Below are positions 46,261 through 58,679 of a stretch of 64,000 nt of DNA, piece after piece. The position numbers were made by a program, and so were the translations under genes. Under the pieces are notes generated by a model. That model made no database searches. It saw nothing but the letters and a program-made list of their open reading frames with translations, and was not told the DNA's origin. Source of the DNA: Oenanthe sinensis (taxonomy: Eukaryota > Streptophyta > Magnoliopsida > Apiales > Apiaceae); NCBI GenBank assembly GCA_028671895.1, contig CM053813.1, forward strand, positions 45,478,501 through 45,542,500. Direction: 5' to 3'. Position 1 is the first letter of the stretch, and every line of letters begins with the position of its first letter.

Positions 46261-48165
46261 AGGGGTTACTCAATAGAAAATTTTTATTTTGTAGAAAACT
46301 GAGATACTCTTTTCATACATTGATTTACTTTCCATTTAACGGTTGTTAATTTTCTACTAAAATAGCTTGATTTTAAGTGTGAGGGTAAAATAGTGAACTT
46401 AATATTCTTTGTTTCATAAATTATTTTGCATTGATCATAAAATTTAAAAATTCGAATACTTTCCTTTCCTAGTTGAAACTGATTGTAGTTATTTATTCCT
46501 AAATTTTGCATTTGAATATAATACTTACCAATTTCAACATAATCATAATATTTTTTATTAAATGCAAATACTTTCCTTATGTAAATATTAGTTATATTAA
46601 ATATGTGATTTATTTATGTGCATATATTTTCGTATATATTTTACACATATTATGTTCATTATAATGTGTTTTACCATGTATTATACTCTTCAAATTCATC
46701 AATATTTAATAGTATATATTTTACTCTGGTTTCTGATATACAAATAATAGTAATCCACTACGTCTTTTATTATATATTCTAAATGAGATTCAAGATTCTA
46801 TTAAATGTTTAAATAAATTATTTTTTAATTTTATTTTATATTATACTAAATATGTAATACAAAAAATTAATTATATTTATAAATGACTATGATTTTTAAA
46901 TAACTATTTGGAGATTAATATTAATATATGATATCTATTAGACTAAATTTATAATTAAAAATTTTAAAAATTTTAAAATATAATTAAAAATTTTAAAATT
47001 TTAATTATATTTATAAATGGCTATGCTTCAATTATATATTCAACTACATTTTTCATTTTTCATTTAAATTTTATATTTCATTTAGTTTATTTCAAAATCC
47101 CATAAACTATTTTAAGATTCTTGATAATATTTTAAAATTGTATTGTATGTTCCACTAAATTTTTTATTTAACTTTTTAAAGATTCCATAAAGTGTTTTAA
47201 GATTATAGATAACATTTAAAATTTTATTGTATATTCCACTAAAATTTTTCATTTAATTTTAAATTTTGATCTTAAAGTTTATGTAAATTTTATTATAATG
47301 TATGATAATATTTTTATTATTTTATTATCTGTTCTAATAAAATTTCAAAAGATTCTTGACTATTTTAAAATTTTCAAAAGATTCTTGAATATTTAGTAGA
47401 ACACTTAGTAAAATTTTATTGTATAATGTATGATAATATTTTTATTATTTTATTATGTGTTCTAATAATATTTAGTAGAACACTTAATAGAATCTTAATT
47501 AAAATAATTAGCAGAATAGTTAATAGAATATTTAATATTATTTTAAATTAATAGTGAAATATCTAGAAAAATAATTTCTATTTTAAAATATTCAAAATAT
47601 TCTTGAATATTTAGTAGAACATTTAGTGGAATCTTAATTAAAAATATTTAATAAAATATTTAGTAGAATAGTTAATGAAATAGTTAATAGAATCTTAATA
47701 TTATTTTAAAATTAATAGTGAAATATCTAGAAGAATTTTAAAAATTTTAAAAGATTTTTGACTATTTAATAGAACACTTAGTGGAATCTTAATTAAAATA
47801 TTTAGTAGAATAGTTAATAGAATCTTAATATTATTTTAAATTAATAGTGAAATATCCAGAAGAATAATTACTAGAATCTTAATAATATGAATTAGTGATA
47901 TATTAAACGTTAATATACGGTATTTATAAAAATTAATGTTAGTATGCAGGACAATCAATTACATGTGTGATTATTACCTTCATAAACATAGTTTCTTTAT
48001 TTACATTTGTTTCTTATTCACATTAGTACATGTTTTTTTAAAATATTACTAATTTGCCATTATGAGTTATATATACAAATTAATTATTATTATATTTAAT
48101 TAACGGTGTAGATGGAGTTTGCTAAATTTGCTATCTAGCGAGTTTTCCCCAGATCTCTACTCTAT
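46261..48165. repeat. AT-rich block of degenerate tandem repeats
   Basis: Bounded by AT microsatellites, with AGGGGTTACTCAATAGAAAA at the left and GCGAGTTTTCCCC at the right, weakly inverted to each other. The section 47310-47890 repeats words such as TTAATAGAATCTTAATATTA and AATAGTGAAATATCTAGAA several times. It may be a decayed non-autonomous element; no TSD resolved. Confidence 0.4.
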
Positions 48166-48181
48166 ATATATATATATATAT

Positions 48182-48934
48182 AATATTTATATTCATATGC
48201 ATACCAAAGCGGAGGAAAATGTTAAACAAGTGAATAATACTGGCTCATGAGCACTTAATAATGTGAGTCATTAGTCAACAGAGACAACTTATAACTAATT
48301 ACATACATGTACATACCAGGCTACCAGCAGTAATTTACAAGTATATTATGATTTATGGACTTTGAACAAGTCTGTCTACTTCTCGATATGCCTAAAATTA
48401 TTGGCAGCAGTAACAAAGACAAAGAATATAACCAACACTGCTTAAAAGTTAAAACCTGCACTGCCCAAGTTAGCTACTAGTTCACCTTCGGTATTAACAA
48501 ATAGAAAAGAAGCTCGTGCTATATACAAGTCATGAGCTCAACTAAAGTGGAAAAATACATCTAACATATATACGTAGGGTATTTTATTTTCTCGATGTGA
48601 GACTTGGATTGACACTATTTAACAGGTTGATCGAACTCTATAAAAAATAAATTTTACAACAAAATGCCGAATAAATGTTGTGCACTATTATTTTGTTCTA
48701 ATTATTCTGGATACTCTCGTATTAAAATGTGGTCTCAACCGAGTATAATCCATTATGTATAGTATTGGTAGGCATTGGCGCCTTATCATGATGAATGAAA
48801 AAATAATCAAAAAAAGGAATTATGGATACCACCCAGGAAGATGACAAGGACAAGTTCACATGAGCCCAACCAGATAATTAATGGGCCCCCCTCTATCCCC
48901 AACCCCTACTATATACTTATTTCCCTACATGTAA
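48182..48934. other. distal promoter region of the B3 gene
   Basis: No gene or complete repeat seen. Immediately upstream of the candidate leader. Confidence 0.35.
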
Positions 48935-50065
48935 AGACTCTCTCTCTATCTCTCCAGAGGGAAGCAAGCATATTTATTGAAGAATTGCTTTAACTTGAGA
49001 ACCTTCTACGGAGGTATCTAGTACTTTTTCAGAATTTTCCTTGTATAATAATATCCCCTATCCTCTCCTCTCCTCTTATTCTCTCTCTTTCTCTCCCTTC
49101 CATCTCTTTTCTCTCTGATCCGTAAAGCCTAAAGTTCAAGAATATCAAGCACAAGAACAACTCAAACTCCCTTGTTTCTTGAGTGATCCTTTTCCACGGT
49201 GTGTGTTTATATATATGTGTGTGTGTAAGTTCTGGTTAAATATTTGGTAGAGTTTATTATTTATTATATATATAGACACACATGTTATCTTATAAAAGTC
49301 TTGTCAAGAACCAATCATATTTTCATTTCTTGTTGCCAGGTAGTCACAGATCTTCCTCTTCTTTCTTATTAGTTAATGTTCATATCACAAATTCATGTGC
49401 CCATATATACTTGCAAGCATATGTGTGTATATATATAGAGAGAGAGGGGCCCTAGAGATCATTTTATACTAGTTAAATTTTTTTTATGCAAATCCAAAAA
49501 TATTTATATCCATCTTTTGTGTATATATATATTTGCAGTAGATCAAGCAAGCTAGTTGTATTATTATACATCAATCGGAAAGTCACATGCATAATGATTG
49601 AGATAAGGCAGGAGATCTGGTTATTATCAGTTACAAATAAGTGAATATGAACTTGTAAGGGAAGCAGTAGACAAAATATATTCTGCAACAAAGAAGCTAG
49701 ATTGAGTAGCAGAAGCAGTGACTACTTGCTAAATCAGTGTAAGAACCCTAATTTGTTATTATATTTTCTTTCTTTTTATGAATGGAAAGAAAGGTTTTTA
49801 GCTAGGAAGACCTCTACATTTATAGTCAGGCACACACTCACCCACACTTTGCCTCCACTGAGACTTGAACCCCGTTCCTTGTTATTATCACTATAGCTCG
49901 AACTATTATTTCTGCGTTGACAATCATTAACACAGTACACAATTCTTCTAATTTTTATACAACTCTACCTACCACAGCACAAGCAGATCGAGTGAGTATA
50001 ATTGATTGGAATCCACCACCGTGAAGTAAGTAGCAAGGAAGAAGCAACACAAAAAGCAGGCAACG
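48935..50065 (+). promoter_or_regulatory. promoter-proximal region and leader of the B3 gene
   Basis: C/T-rich tracts (CTCTCTCTCTATCTCTCC near 48940, TCCTCTCCTCTCCTCT near 49065) are typical of plant core promoters and leaders. Donor-like and acceptor-like sites exist (for example TTGCAG near 49540), so the leader may be spliced, but I cannot fix the transcript. No upstream coding frame was recognised. Confidence 0.4.
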
Positions 50066-51367
50066 ATGATGATGATGATAGATGTCAACAGCGAGGAGAA
50101 GGAAGTTGATGATGTAATAATACAAGGGAGGAGGACAGATGGGCATGTAATAGTGGAGAAGGAGCATATGTTTGATAAAGTGGTAACACCAAGCGATGTT
50201 GGGAAGCTGAATCGATTAGTCATTCCCAAACAACATGCTGAGAAGTATTTTCCTCTCGATTCCTCAACAAACGAGAAAGGGCTTTTGTTGAACTTTGAAG
50301 ATACAAGTGGGAAGCAGTGGCGATTCAGATACTCGTACTGGAACAGCAGCCAAAGTTATGTGATGACTAAAGGATGGAGTAGGTTTGTCAAGGAGAAGAA
50401 GCTGGATGCTGGAGATGTTGTCTCCTTTCAAAGAGGCATGGGTGAATTTGGGAGAGATCGTTTGTTTATTGACTGGAGACGCCGCCCTGATGCCCCCTCT
50501 TCTTCCGCCTCAAGCCAGTACCACCACCTGCTTGGAACCGGTTCAGCTACTAATTTGTCTCTGCAGTCTCAATTTTACTCCACCATTCAACGCTCTTCCG
50601 CTGCTCCTTGGAATCCCAACTTGTTCTTGCAACAACGGCCTTTATCTTCCACCCCTCACTACTATGCTAATCCACATAATTATCGGGACCAATATTCATC
50701 CCACTTGTTGCTGCCTCCTCCAAATGTCAGCAGTGGTCATTATAATCCACATTCACATCTTTACCACCCTACTAATTACATGAATAACGCTCGCAGTATG
50801 ACTTATCATCGTCCTATCACAAGCCCAGATGTTCCTTGTTCAGGCTCGGTAATTTATTACAACAGGTCAGCAGCATCCTCACAAGAGCAGCAGCAACAAC
50901 AGGAGGAAGATATTGAAATGGCGCAAGTTCAAAGAGAAGGTTGGGATGAATTTGGACCCAGTGTGGTATTCGAGTCAGTACCTGTAGTACATGGGAAAAC
51001 CGCACCAAAAAGACTCAGGCTATTCGGAGTGAACATGGAATGTCCAATTAACAGTTCAGCCTCTTCCAATTCAGATAATATTATTGTTGAATGTGACGAC
51101 AACAACAACATGACATTTTCTTCTTCCTCGACCACCAGTGCGATTAACGTTCCCACAATAGGAACTTCCCTTGTCTCCCAAGGTCATCACTATCCTCCTC
51201 CTCCTCCTCCTCCTCCTCTAATGAGCAACCCTTATGATACTTCTTCATCCAACATTCCATATGTTCAGTTAAGTCCTCACACCACTACTACTTCAACATC
51301 TACTCTCCACGACTTGATGAACAAAGGGAAACTATCCATGTCCTTTGATAGAACTGGACACAGCTGA
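50066..51367 (+). CDS. NGA: B3-domain transcription factor, NGATHA-like (RAV family)
   Basis: Nuclear DNA-binding regulator of the NGATHA group, which limits lateral organ growth and patterns the style in eudicots. The CDS is a single 433-residue frame. A plant B3 domain spans about residues 33-140, from EHMFDKVVTPSDVGKLNRLV through YSYWNSSQSYVMTKGWSRFV to GRDRLFIDWRRR. There is no AP2 domain before it, which separates NGA proteins from RAV1/TEM. The C-terminal half is low-complexity, with five consecutive Gln near 275-279 and eight consecutive Pro encoded by a CCT-rich repeat near 51194-51220. It contains KRLRLFGVNMEC, in which RLFGV (318-322) is the B3 repression motif thought to recruit TOPLESS-type co-repressors. 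The start lies in a run of four in-frame ATGs (50066-50077). Which NGA paralogue it is cannot be told. Confidence 0.92.
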   Translation: MMMMIDVNSEEKEVDDVIIQGRRTDGHVIVEKEHMFDKVVTPSDVGKLNRLVIPKQHAEKYFPLDSSTNEKGLLLNFEDTSGKQWRFRYSYWNSSQSYVMTKGWSRFVKEKKLDAGDVVSFQRGMGEFGRDRLFIDWRRRPDAPSSSASSQYHHLLGTGSATNLSLQSQFYSTIQRSSAAPWNPNLFLQQRPLSSTPHYYANPHNYRDQYSSHLLLPPPNVSSGHYNPHSHLYHPTNYMNNARSMTYHRPITSPDVPCSGSVIYYNRSAASSQEQQQQQEEDIEMAQVQREGWDEFGPSVVFESVPVVHGKTAPKRLRLFGVNMECPINSSASSNSDNIIVECDDNNNMTFSSSSTTSAINVPTIGTSLVSQGHHYPPPPPPPPLMSNPYDTSSSNIPYVQLSPHTTTTSTSTLHDLMNKGKLSMSFDRTGHS

Positions 51368-52954
51368 AATTCAACAATGCCATACTTAGAATCACGGTTC
51401 AGTCAGATTGAAGGTGCACATACAGGTAAGCAAACTAATTTATCATACAAAATTTGGTAGAGCATCGATATATATAGATTTATGGCGGGATCATATTTTA
51501 ATTAATTTGAGATTTTACTACGTATCTCTTATATATATATATATATATGACCATCTCAATTATCCAATTCCTCGTAAATAATTGATGTTTCTTAAGCAAT
51601 TGATTCCGAGTTCAGGCTTATAGTAGTATCAGAATTAACCTACTCAGCTTATATATAGGTGATGGATCCCGACATTCCTCTTCTTAATTGATTAAGAGAT
51701 TTTCTGTAAATACATTTTTATTAGTACTAATTAGATATATAATTGATGTTCGGGATGTATAATGATCATGATGATCGTGCCATATTTCCAAGCCTTTGTG
51801 CCTTGAGTCTTTTATCACAATGTTTATGCCCACATTTTATGCTTTAATACTAACTAAATCACACACCAACACAGTGCGCTGGGTTAGTTTAAGTATCGAT
51901 CTATACATACCTAGTGCTCAACTAGCTAGAAAACGTTAAATCCTTGGAAATTGTCTTTAAATTAAGCTTTATGATTATTACTTGTGAAGTCCGATCTTTC
52001 AGAACTCCGTAAATATTTTTTTTCTAAAAATGGAAAGTTCGAAACAGTGATTACATTGGCTTTTGCAATGGTATAGCTTAGGGTTAATTAAACCCACAAA
52101 CTGATAAATTACTAACTAGGATGATAATTAAACTAGAGCTTTTGTATATGCCCACGAGTTAATTACTAAATCAAATCAAACTGAATATTGAAGATGTAAT
52201 TAATTAAGAAGAGCTTTGGACAGATGTGTGAATCAATCATTCTAGCTAGCTTATATATTCCTAATGAACTGCCACTTGCTCATACGAGCTAGCTTAATTC
52301 TACCATGGTCACTAGTTAATTGCCCAGATGTAAAGAGATGGAGCTTTTTATTTTTTTTTACCAGAAAGGGGCCGGTGCGGGAAGAGAGGTGTGTTTACAT
52401 CTATGCATGATCTAATCAACTATATTTACTGCTATATCAATACATACTACATTTCAATCATTAAACTTGCTGCCTACCTGACTAGCTATTTGATTTGTAA
52501 TGAAGTTAATCAGTACTGTACTATACAAAGATAGCTAGTAGTACGCCTATGATTAGTATAACAATAACGTTTACATCATTGTACAAACATATCATATATA
52601 TTTATACATATATATATGCAATGCAAAATGTAGTGATAAATAAATATATTTTTATGTTATTTTTCTATAATGGAGATTAATTATACATTTAGTTGTTAAT
52701 TAAGTTTGGTCAATCCGATATTGGAAAGTCAAACAGATCAAATCAACGGTAGTTCAGTTGGATTAAGGGAGTATTATTTTTTTAATAAACTAATAATTCT
52801 AAAGTACAGCTCTGTTAACATAAATCTTCCAACCACATGAGGTGCAGGAGTTGATAATAGACCTGTTGAGCTTAGCACTAGCAAATAAATAGTTCAACGT
52901 ATTAGGGTATTAAATTTTGTTTCGCGTGACACATTAATATTATGTTATGGTTTA
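51368..52954. other. 3' flank of the B3 gene and intergenic DNA
   Basis: A strong donor-like CAG|GTAAGC near 51427 and an acceptor-like TATAG near 51657 would allow a 3' UTR intron; this is speculative. No other gene seen. Confidence 0.35.
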
Positions 52955-53060
52955 TTGTTAATAAATTGGTTTATAACCTTATATAAATGAGTATTTATTC
53001 TGAGAAATTTCGGATGAGTCAGAGTCGAACCTGTACGATATAGGACACTGGGCTATGCTC
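52955..53060 (-). mobile_element. decayed SINE, same family as 2482-2629
   Basis: Read on the minus strand it shows GAGCATAGCCCAGTG (A box region), GGTTCGACTCTG (B box) and the same body order as the intact copy: GAAATTTCTCAGAA, then ATACTCAT, then AAGGTTATAA before an A-rich tail. Flanking words ATGTTATGGTTTA (52942-52954) and ATGTTATAGTCTA (53061-53073) look like a TSD with two changes. Older than the 2482 copy. Confidence 0.65.
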
Positions 53061-53073
53061 ATGTTATAGTCTA

Positions 53074-55420
53074 TTTTAATTAGCTAAATCCAAGTTTTTT
53101 GTTGGCGAAAATATTATGCATTTCGATAAAAAGACGGGACACAGCTGGGACAAACCTCAAACTGGATATATAACATGATTGAGAAACAAATAAATGAGCT
53201 AAACAAATAGTCATTTTATTTCCAGATCGCTTAACATACATAATAGAAATATTTTTTGAACTAAATAAAATTACAATGACTTATCGAGAAATCTAACCTA
53301 CATCCCTGAAACCAGTATCATCACAATTGATTTTCATACAATTAATTCAAGTTGTAGTCCAATGTTTAGTTGCACCAACTGAAGTCGGAGGAACTGATTC
53401 CCTCATAATATGAATAATCTTCTGTTGTGAAAAATGAATTTTTGCGATTGTCACTATGATTGAGCCTCCATGCGAGTTTTCCAGTTCTCCCAAAACATTG
53501 ATTGAATCATTCTCAAAAAGATAAAATAACAAACCAAGAAAATACCAAAACATAACAACCATTCCAAAAGATAACAAACAAACAACAACAAAATTGGGTA
53601 AAACAACAATCATCGCAAAAGAAGGATGATTTATTGAAGGAAAAATAAGAATTACGGTGATTAGATGAGGGAAAAGAAAATGAAAGTGAATTTTGTGAGA
53701 AGGAAGAAAGCTTAATTGGTGATGAAAATAATAGATCCACATATTATTTATGGCGGCTAGTTAGGGTTGGAGATCGACTATCATTAGACTATATTTGAAT
53801 CCGAACTTTAATAATCCAAATCGGCGCATACCATTACTGATAAAGAAGACACCAACCAAATTCTTCTTAGATGGCTTCTTGTCTTGTAAGAAGATGATCT
53901 TGTAGCTAAAGCCAAGGTTTACATGTGCAAGTATTTTCCCCCCCGCTAATTAAGCTGCAAGTGTGTATTGTTCTTATATCCAAATAAATAAACGTTACTA
54001 AAGTTTTAAAATATTAAGAATCGATAGTAGCAACATTAAATAAGGAATTCAGAATAAGCAACCGTATGTATTTGATTGTTTAGCTATATTATAAGAACAT
54101 ACTCCCGAGTCCCGACCAAGCCTCGGATATTTAATCGGCAAAAAAACAAAATGGACTCCACTTCTGACGAGCATGTCTACATTAACAAGTATTCTACTAA
54201 TCTTGGCGACAGTCCATTTTAAATAACCTAGAACAACTCTTAATAATCCCGACCGGAACAACGGTTGGGCTAAGTCCATGCATACATTGACCATCACTTG
54301 TTAGATTTAATAATTAGACGTACATTTTCAATTTCGATATAACATATCTATATTGGAAAGGGAAAAAGACGATGAGTTACACGTAATGCTACATTAGACG
54401 GATATAATTAATTTACTAGTATTTTTTTGTGCTTATTTGTTCGATAATATGTATCTACTTTACAAATTTCACATATATTAAGGAGTATTTAATATCATAC
54501 TTTGTTTATAAATTTACTCATGTAATTAAATAAGAATACAACTATTTTCTCATAATTTGATATGTGAAGGGTAACCAATTCTCATTAATTACACGTGTGA
54601 GTTATATTTTGATGTGAAATAGAAAGGGTTTGATACACAACAAAAGAGTAATCTTATTTAGTGCTCCTCGATATCTTTATGTGTGTTTAATTTAGTCAAT
54701 ATTGGAAATATAAAAAAAAGTATTTTAAAAAAACACTTTACATATTTGCTGCAATAAATAATAAGACACTTAAAATGAGATTTTTTTCCTCTCAAAATGA
54801 ACACGTAATATGGTATGGAGGGAGTATGTTTTATACCTTGACGAGAAAGTTGAAAAAATGAGGAGCAGATCAGTGTCTGTAATAGTTAATGAATTACTGC
54901 GATTTTCAAAACTCACCTGCTAATTAACTTTCACTTGAACATATATCCGTCTGCTCTAGTGTTGTTTAATTGGCTTGTTGTCTTCGATCATTTTGACTAA
55001 GTTAGCAAAATTTATTTTATTTTACAAAGATATATAAGCTTATAAACATACATATATGATATTAAATTAAAGAATAATATTAAATTAAGTTCTCCTTAAT
55101 TCATTTGGCATCTCTTAATTATCAGTTGCTGAAGAACTAATTCCGTATCTTTTTTGCTTGATTCTCCTTTTCAGAATGGGCTGGCACTGCTAAATTAATT
55201 AATAAGCAACTCAAAAAAATCACTCCATTATTTATGAGTAATGAGTATATCTAGGACGTATATGTTTATATAAATGCATAATATTTGTACATACTTGTAG
55301 ATCGAGTAATTTAATTCGGGTCTGAATATATTGAAACTTCTAATTATTTTTATATCTTTTAGGTGATGAGTGATGAGTCCGGGTGCTACCTGTTTCTCTT
55401 ATGTGTTTGTTAGATGAGTA
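53074..55420. other. intergenic, no gene supported
   Basis: Two minus-strand open frames (53347-53742 and 54049-54297) have low-complexity or featureless translations and no recognisable domain. An orphan Stowaway-like end (GGTATGGAGGGAGTATG) lies near 54812. Confidence 0.4.
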
Positions 55421-55622
55421 ATGCTAGGGAATCAAATAAATTTTACAAAAAAATTCTCAAATGCCACATGTTTCGTTTTGATTGGTTGTCAAAATAATTA
55501 ATGAGATAAACCCGTATATATTCAAATCAATCACACCAAATAAAACTACACATTTTATCATATGTATCATGTCATATCATTTTGAAAAACTTTTTTATAA
55601 AATTTGTTTGGTTACCTAGCAT
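55421..55622. mobile_element. small MITE with ATGCTAGG ends
   Basis: 202 bp. The left end ATGCTAGGGAATCAAATAAA and the reverse complement of the right end, ATGCTAGGTAACCAAACAAA, are inverted repeats. They are flanked by TA on both sides (55419-55420 and 55623-55624). No coding capacity. The superfamily is uncertain because the TA could be longer originally. Confidence 0.7.
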
Positions 55623-55951
55623 TATATATATATATATACACTTAGCAATAAAATAGCGGAATCAGGGAGTTGACTACCACGACTTTAAAGTTTCGATTAA
55701 ATTAAACTAAATAAAGAGATACGTCGGTATATAGAGATCTGCTTTGAATCCACTAACCCAAGTGGTCACACGTAGAGTTATAACATGTGAGATGAATGAT
55801 AGCAGAAAGGAACCTACACAGCGATTACTAGCATTATACATGTATTTACTACTTATAAAGTGATCGAGTACAGTACATATGTAGAATCTATGGGGTGGCC
55901 GGCCAGGCTGGGGTTAAAATCAATAGTAGTGGCAGTAAATTAGTAATGCTG

Positions 55952-56091
55952 GTGCACTGCGGGCACAGTAACAGGGCTTATATATTACAACTATATATAG
56001 ACAATGCATACAGCCAGCAAACTAGTCCAAATTAAAAGCTAGATAGGTAGGGCAGTTTCGGCTTCTGTTACTGCACCTGGCCTGCATGCAC
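55952..56091. repeat. imperfect hairpin in a GC-richer island
   Basis: Left arm 55952-55978 (GTGCACTGCGGGCACAGTAA and on) and right arm 56061-56091 (GCTTCTGTTACTGCACCTGG and on) pair as GTGCA/TGCAC, GGC/GCC and the nine-base CAGTAACAG/CTGTTACTG, with a bulge of about five bases on one side. The loop is about 80 nt. The surrounding 55900-56230 is clearly richer in G+C than the neighbourhood. Could be a structured non-coding transcript or a conserved regulatory block; no known miRNA was recognised. Confidence 0.35.
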
Positions 56092-56231
56092 TTACAAAAA
56101 AGACAGAGATTTACAGGCCTCCTCCAGTGCCTGCTGCTGACCTGCCTGTGATTACTGATTAGTGCCCTCCATTCCAGACATCTCTAACGAATTTCTTTGG
56201 CCTCCATGTAGTTTAATCACTGACACCTGCA

Positions 56232-57456
56232 TCCTCCAATATATTATTATCATATAGTATATATATAAGATTAAAATAATTCTTATCTTATAACCATCCT
56301 TTTTGGACTTTGGTTACCTGTCTTGTTGTGCTTTTTATCCACAGTTAAATCGATCATCATATATATTAATATATAACACATGCAAAAGTTCGAATGTGAT
56401 GCTCTTAAATGGAGTACAGAGTATCACTTTAAGTATTATATGATGTTGTGCGATATATTTTGCTAACAATATATTATAAGATATATTGCAGAACATATTT
56501 TAGGATTAGTATTTCAATTCGCACTCCACTTAATAGAACACTAGATCTATAAAATATACTCAGTTGCTCACAACTAAGATCTTATATTGTTTTAGATTTC
56601 GAATTTGTTAAAATTCATTTTGATTAAATAGTAAACATTTGAAACTATGATAAAATAATATAACCAATAATATTTATTAGTCTATACAATTTTTTTCTCT
56701 AGATTGGTCTCATATATGAATGTAGATAGTTGATTAATTTAATTTAATTTGAATTGAAACCAGAGGGGATTGAGCAGCTGCAGAGAGCAGAAAGTCGATG
56801 AGATCTGGAAATCTAGTGCCTTATCCTAAAACTGACGTTTGAGAAGGTCAGACTAGAAGTTGCATAAATTACAAGTTTCTTTATTCCCTCTAGCAAAGCA
56901 AAAGAACCCGTTGTTGATAAGAGATGTGCCCCGATTCAAACTTTAGCATGCATGATCTCCGTTTTAAGTTTCAATGCTTGCTACAGTTCTCCAACTCGAC
57001 TTTATTAAGTAAATTGACAATTCACTACTCTACGGTGGAAAACAAATACAGTAATTGTCCAGTTTGTTACCATTATAAATTTATTAATCAGGTGAGGTTA
57101 CTAGTTGAATTATATATAGTTAAATTATATACATGGGTAACATTGTGTGACAAACTTTTTAGCGTGAAAATCATGAAAATTTTTACTAAATTTTGCATAA
57201 CCATAATAAAAAATGAAAAAAGTAGTGTAAAATTATAATTTTATTTGTAATATTATAATAAAAAGTGTATCTAAACATTTTTTTTACATTTTTATTATGA
57301 TTCTGTAAAATTTAATAAAAAATTTCACGATTCTCAAGGTAAAAGGTTTTCACTTTATTGTTATCCTAAATCTCATTAGTTACGATGTCAATATTTCATA
57401 GCAGTGTATACAGGAAATTAACTACCTAATAATGGGAAGCTCAATAGAGAAAAGTG
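56232..57456. other. intergenic, no gene supported
   Basis: AT-rich. The frame at 56924-57238 has no recognisable features. Confidence 0.4.
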
Positions 57457-57461
57457 ACTGG

Positions 57462-58191
57462 TGTTGACGGAGGAATTTGGTAACAATAAAATTTGAGGTT
57501 CATCGCTAAAATCAAGATCTAGGATAGTGTTTTTTACCTGAAAATTTTTCGGAGTGTGGTATTTGTTGAATATTGGGGCTGAGATTTTTATGGTTTTTTA
57601 GTTGGTGGTGGCTCTCAACGTCCAACCTCTAACAATGTGCCTACATGCCCCTATTTATAGGGGATCAAGCCCACGTAATTTTTGTTGAAATAAAGGCCCA
57701 ATAGGAAAAGACAAGAGAAACCTACTTGGAAGAGGCTCTACATTCGGGTTTGTTTGAATAGGTCAAAACCTAGTATAAGGCTCAAGGACTTCATGAATCC
57801 GACATTGACCCGGAAATTATGGGCTCTAGCCGATCCATTACAGTTATTTCCTTGGATACCTAGACTGAATACTAGCACTAGATCCACCGTAAATGCAGGA
57901 TACATCCCAAGCACCCAGACGAGGGCAACCCACCTGAGTTAGGAAAATGATCTTCCAAGATATTGTTAGTAGCACATCATAACTCCCCTACGAGGGCAAC
58001 TCGAGTAATACGGAGTTATGGCGTTCAATCGACATTGACTAACATAGATAGCGGAGAGGCAATGACTGGCGGAGAGGCAATGATTGGCGGAGAGCCTTCT
58101 TCAATAACAACAATAATCCACCCGGACAACTATAAATTTAGCCCAATAAATACTACATTACAAATAACATATGTTAAATTTGAGTATAACA
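57462..58191 (-). repeat. 3' LTR of the non-autonomous element
   Basis: Direct repeat of 61175-61911. Shared blocks include CTCTATTTATAGGGGATCAA-like TATA sequence, GGATAGGTCAAAACCTAGTA-type sequence (GAATAGGTCAAAACC here) and ATCCACCGTAAATG-type words. Substitutions and small indels separate the LTRs, so the insertion is not very recent. Confidence 0.85.
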
Positions 58192-58679
58192 ATTACCCCC
58201 AATTCCTTGCAATATTGTAAATACAAGAGGAATTAAATATTCAACTTCTTCATCACCAAATTTCATAATTACCACACATATTCATACTTCTTTCTTCACT
58301 TCTTTCAAAATTATGTCTTCCACACACTTTTCAAATATCTCATGCATAATAATAACTTTTACAGCGTGCCATGTAAAAACAATCCCATTTAACTCTTTTG
58401 CATCGTCTTATAATATGTCCATGCCTAATAAGGCCGCATTATGAGATTTAGGCACACCAGTGTCTACATGCTTCTTCATACCATCATAGTTACCCCCATT
58501 ATCAAATCAAATATCCACATTGATATTTCAGAAATGCCAAGATGATAATAGAAATAATTAAACCAAACCCATTGAGAAAATATACATCCATTTTTCTTTT
58601 TATTAGGAGGGCCTTAAGTAACTCCATCAACAAGCATATTCCCTCAGACCCCTCAACCGTCAATCAAATTTTAAACAAT

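Noticed and set aside
50385..50783. Second long frame (132 residues) inside the B3 gene
   Set aside because: Overlaps the B3 CDS in another frame; its length follows from the biased codon use of the low-complexity region.
53347..53742. Minus-strand frame of 131 residues, hydrophobic N-terminal part
   Set aside because: Composition is low-complexity Phe/Ser/His, no domain or splice context is seen and overlapping frames are equally open.
54049..54297. Minus-strand frame of 82 residues
   Set aside because: No family resemblance, no promoter or neighbouring exons.
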